Of a stretch of 12,595 bases of DNA, positions 11,178 through 12,595 are shown piece by piece. The stretch is from positions 1 through 12,595 of the forward strand of contig CACZRA010000086.1 in NCBI GenBank assembly GCA_902783395.1, given 5' to 3'. Source of the stretch: an uncultured Lachnospiraceae bacterium (GTDB lineage: Bacteria > Bacillota > Clostridia > Lachnospirales > Lachnospiraceae). Positions within the stretch are counted from its first letter, which is position 1. Each line of letters begins with the position of its first letter. The notes below the pieces were generated by a model, which made no database searches, was not told the DNA's origin, and saw nothing but the letters and a program-made list of their open reading frames with translations. A program made the translations under genes and the position numbers.

Positions 11178-12595
11178 ATGGGTGTCAAATATGTATTTGT
11201 GACCGGAGGTGTGGTATCGGGACTCGGAAAGGGGATAACGGCGGCATCGCTGGGACGTCTTCTGAAGGCGAGGGGTTACACGGTCACGATGCAGAAATTC
11301 GATCCGTATATAAACATAGATCCGGGTACGATGAACCCGACCCAGCACGGGGAGGTTTTTGTAACGGATGACGGAACGGAAACGGATCTTGATCTCGGAC
11401 ATTACGAGCGTTTCATAGATGAAAGCCTGAATTTCAATTCAAACGTAACTACCGGAAAGATATACTGGTCTGTACTAAACAAGGAACGCAGGGGAGACTA
11501 CGGAGGAGGGACCGTTCAGGTGATCCCTCATATCACCAACGAGATAAAAAGCAGGTTCTACCGCAATACCACCGACGAGGATATGCACATAGCGATAATA
11601 GAGATCGGCGGTACCGTCGGAGATATAGAAAGCCAGCCCTTCCTGGAGGCGATCCGTCAGTTCCAGAACGAGGTTGGCTCCGAAAACGCCATTCTTGTAC
11701 ATGTGACACTTATCCCGTATCTTAAGGCTTCACAGGAGATGAAGACAAAGCCTACCCAGGCATCCGTCAGGGAGCTTCAGGGACTTGGACTCCATGCGGA
11801 TATGATAGTCTGCCGTTCCGAATATCCTCTCGATGAGAATACGAGAAACAAGATCGCGCTCTTTTGTAATGTACCTAAAGAGCGCGTTTTCAATAATCTG
11901 GATCAGGATTATCTGTATGAAGTCCCTATAGTTTTGGAAGAAGAGAAGCTTGCCAAAGAAGTCTGCGATGCGCTTAAGATCGAAGACCGAAGTCCTGATC
12001 TTTCCGACTGGAAGGAGATGCTTCAAAGGCTTAAGAATCCGACAAGGCATGTGACCATAGCGCTCTGCGGCAAATACACGGCTCTTCATGACGCATACAT
12101 ATCCGTGGTTGAAGCCCTTAAGCACGGAGGCATAGACAATCATGCGGTGGTGGACATCAAATGGATAGATTCGGAGCAGGTGACGGAAACTAATGCGGCT
12201 GAAGTACTGGGAGACGTGGACGGACTTATAGTCCCCGGAGGTTTCGGGGACAGGGGTATAGACGGCATGATCTATGCGATAAGGTACGCGAGGGAGAGCG
12301 GGCTGCCCTACCTGGGGATCTGCCTTGGCATGCAGATGGCTATAGTCGAATATGCAAGGGACATATGCGGACTTGAGGGGGCCCACTCCATAGAGCTTGA
12401 GCCCGAAACCCCGGAGCCCGTCATAGCTTTGATGCCCGACCAGCAGGGAGTCACGGATATAGGTGGGACGCTCCGCCTCGGCTCCTATCCCTGTGTCCTG
12501 GCGGAGGATTCAAAAGCATTTGCCCTCTACGGCAAGAGCGTGATCAATGAAAGGCACCGCCACAGATACGAGGTGAATAATGACTACCGCGAAAT
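11178..12595 (+). CDS. pyrG: CTP synthase, 3' end cut by the window
   Basis: Makes CTP from UTP, ATP and glutamine in the cytosol, the last step of pyrimidine nucleotide synthesis. 472 complete codons of ~535 are visible. The N-terminal synthase domain shows YVFVTGGVVSGLGKGI (nucleotide loop), KFDPYINIDPGTMNPTQHGEVFV, and EIGGTVGDIESQPF with its Mg-binding acidic residues. The linker leads to the class I glutamine amidotransferase domain from ~290: VPGGFGDRG (oxyanion region) and GICLGMQ with nucleophile Cys382. The visible end is RHRYEVN; the catalytic His and Glu of the glutaminase triad lie beyond the window. All visible motifs are intact. TGGAGGG lies ~4 bases before ATG and fixes the start. 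Regulation probably goes through the leader terminator just upstream. Confidence 0.98.
   Translation, partial: MGVKYVFVTGGVVSGLGKGITAASLGRLLKARGYTVTMQKFDPYINIDPGTMNPTQHGEVFVTDDGTETDLDLGHYERFIDESLNFNSNVTTGKIYWSVLNKERRGDYGGGTVQVIPHITNEIKSRFYRNTTDEDMHIAIIEIGGTVGDIESQPFLEAIRQFQNEVGSENAILVHVTLIPYLKASQEMKTKPTQASVRELQGLGLHADMIVCRSEYPLDENTRNKIALFCNVPKERVFNNLDQDYLYEVPIVLEEEKLAKEVCDALKIEDRSPDLSDWKEMLQRLKNPTRHVTIALCGKYTALHDAYISVVEALKHGGIDNHAVVDIKWIDSEQVTETNAAEVLGDVDGLIVPGGFGDRGIDGMIYAIRYARESGLPYLGICLGMQMAIVEYARDICGLEGAHSIELEPETPEPVIALMPDQQGVTDIGGTLRLGSYPCVLAEDSKAFALYGKSVINERHRHRYEVNNDYRE

Noticed and set aside
11730..12386. 218-codon open frame on the - strand
   Set aside because: It lies wholly inside pyrG, which has intact family motifs on the + strand; no recognisable protein and no ribosome binding site were seen.

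Overview
All genes lie on the + strand. The window looks like a chromosome segment of a Gram-positive anaerobe of the class Clostridia, probably Lachnospiraceae or a relative. This rests on strong AGGAGG-type ribosome binding sites, sigma-A-like promoters, moderate GC, and partner-switching plus cyclic-di-GMP proteins between two housekeeping genes. The assignment is an inference; there is no rRNA or marker comparison behind it.

Layout. (1) 1-530: the 3' two thirds of tpiA (triosephosphate isomerase), closed by a terminator hairpin. (2) 633-2244: a stand-alone cyclic-nucleotide-binding-fold protein, a degenerate RsbW-like ATPase-fold protein and a STAS-domain anti-anti-sigma-type protein. Promoter-like sequences precede the second and third genes. 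(3) 2325-7335: three genes joined by two 4-base ATGA overlaps. They encode a MATE transporter with an RsbW/histidine-kinase-like ATPase fold fused to its C terminus, a GNAT-type acyltransferase with an extra C-terminal half, and a membrane Cache-HAMP-SpoIIE (PP2C) phosphatase. (4) 7496-8425: an unrecognised acidic, Glu-rich, repeat-containing protein behind its own promoter and a 5' leader of overlapping inverted repeats. (5) 8510-11041: an EAL-PAS-degenerate GGDEF protein, probably a cyclic-di-GMP phosphodiesterase. (6) 11178 to the end: pyrG (CTP synthase), cut by the window edge, with a strong promoter and a terminator hairpin between promoter and start codon.

How the genes may work together. 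Regions 2 and 3 hold every part type of an RsbU/RsbV/RsbW partner-switching pathway (PP2C phosphatase, STAS phospho-acceptor, ATPase-fold partners). No sigma factor is visible, and one ATPase-fold partner is attached to a multidrug/metabolite-type transporter. The simplest reading is that an extracellular ligand is sensed by the Cache domain, the STAS protein is dephosphorylated, and its binding partner changes. The output would then be the transporter or a regulator encoded elsewhere. This is inferred from domain content and gene order. The acidic protein and the EAL protein may be separate neighbours rather than parts of the same circuit.

No tRNA, rRNA, CRISPR array, insertion sequence or phage gene was seen.
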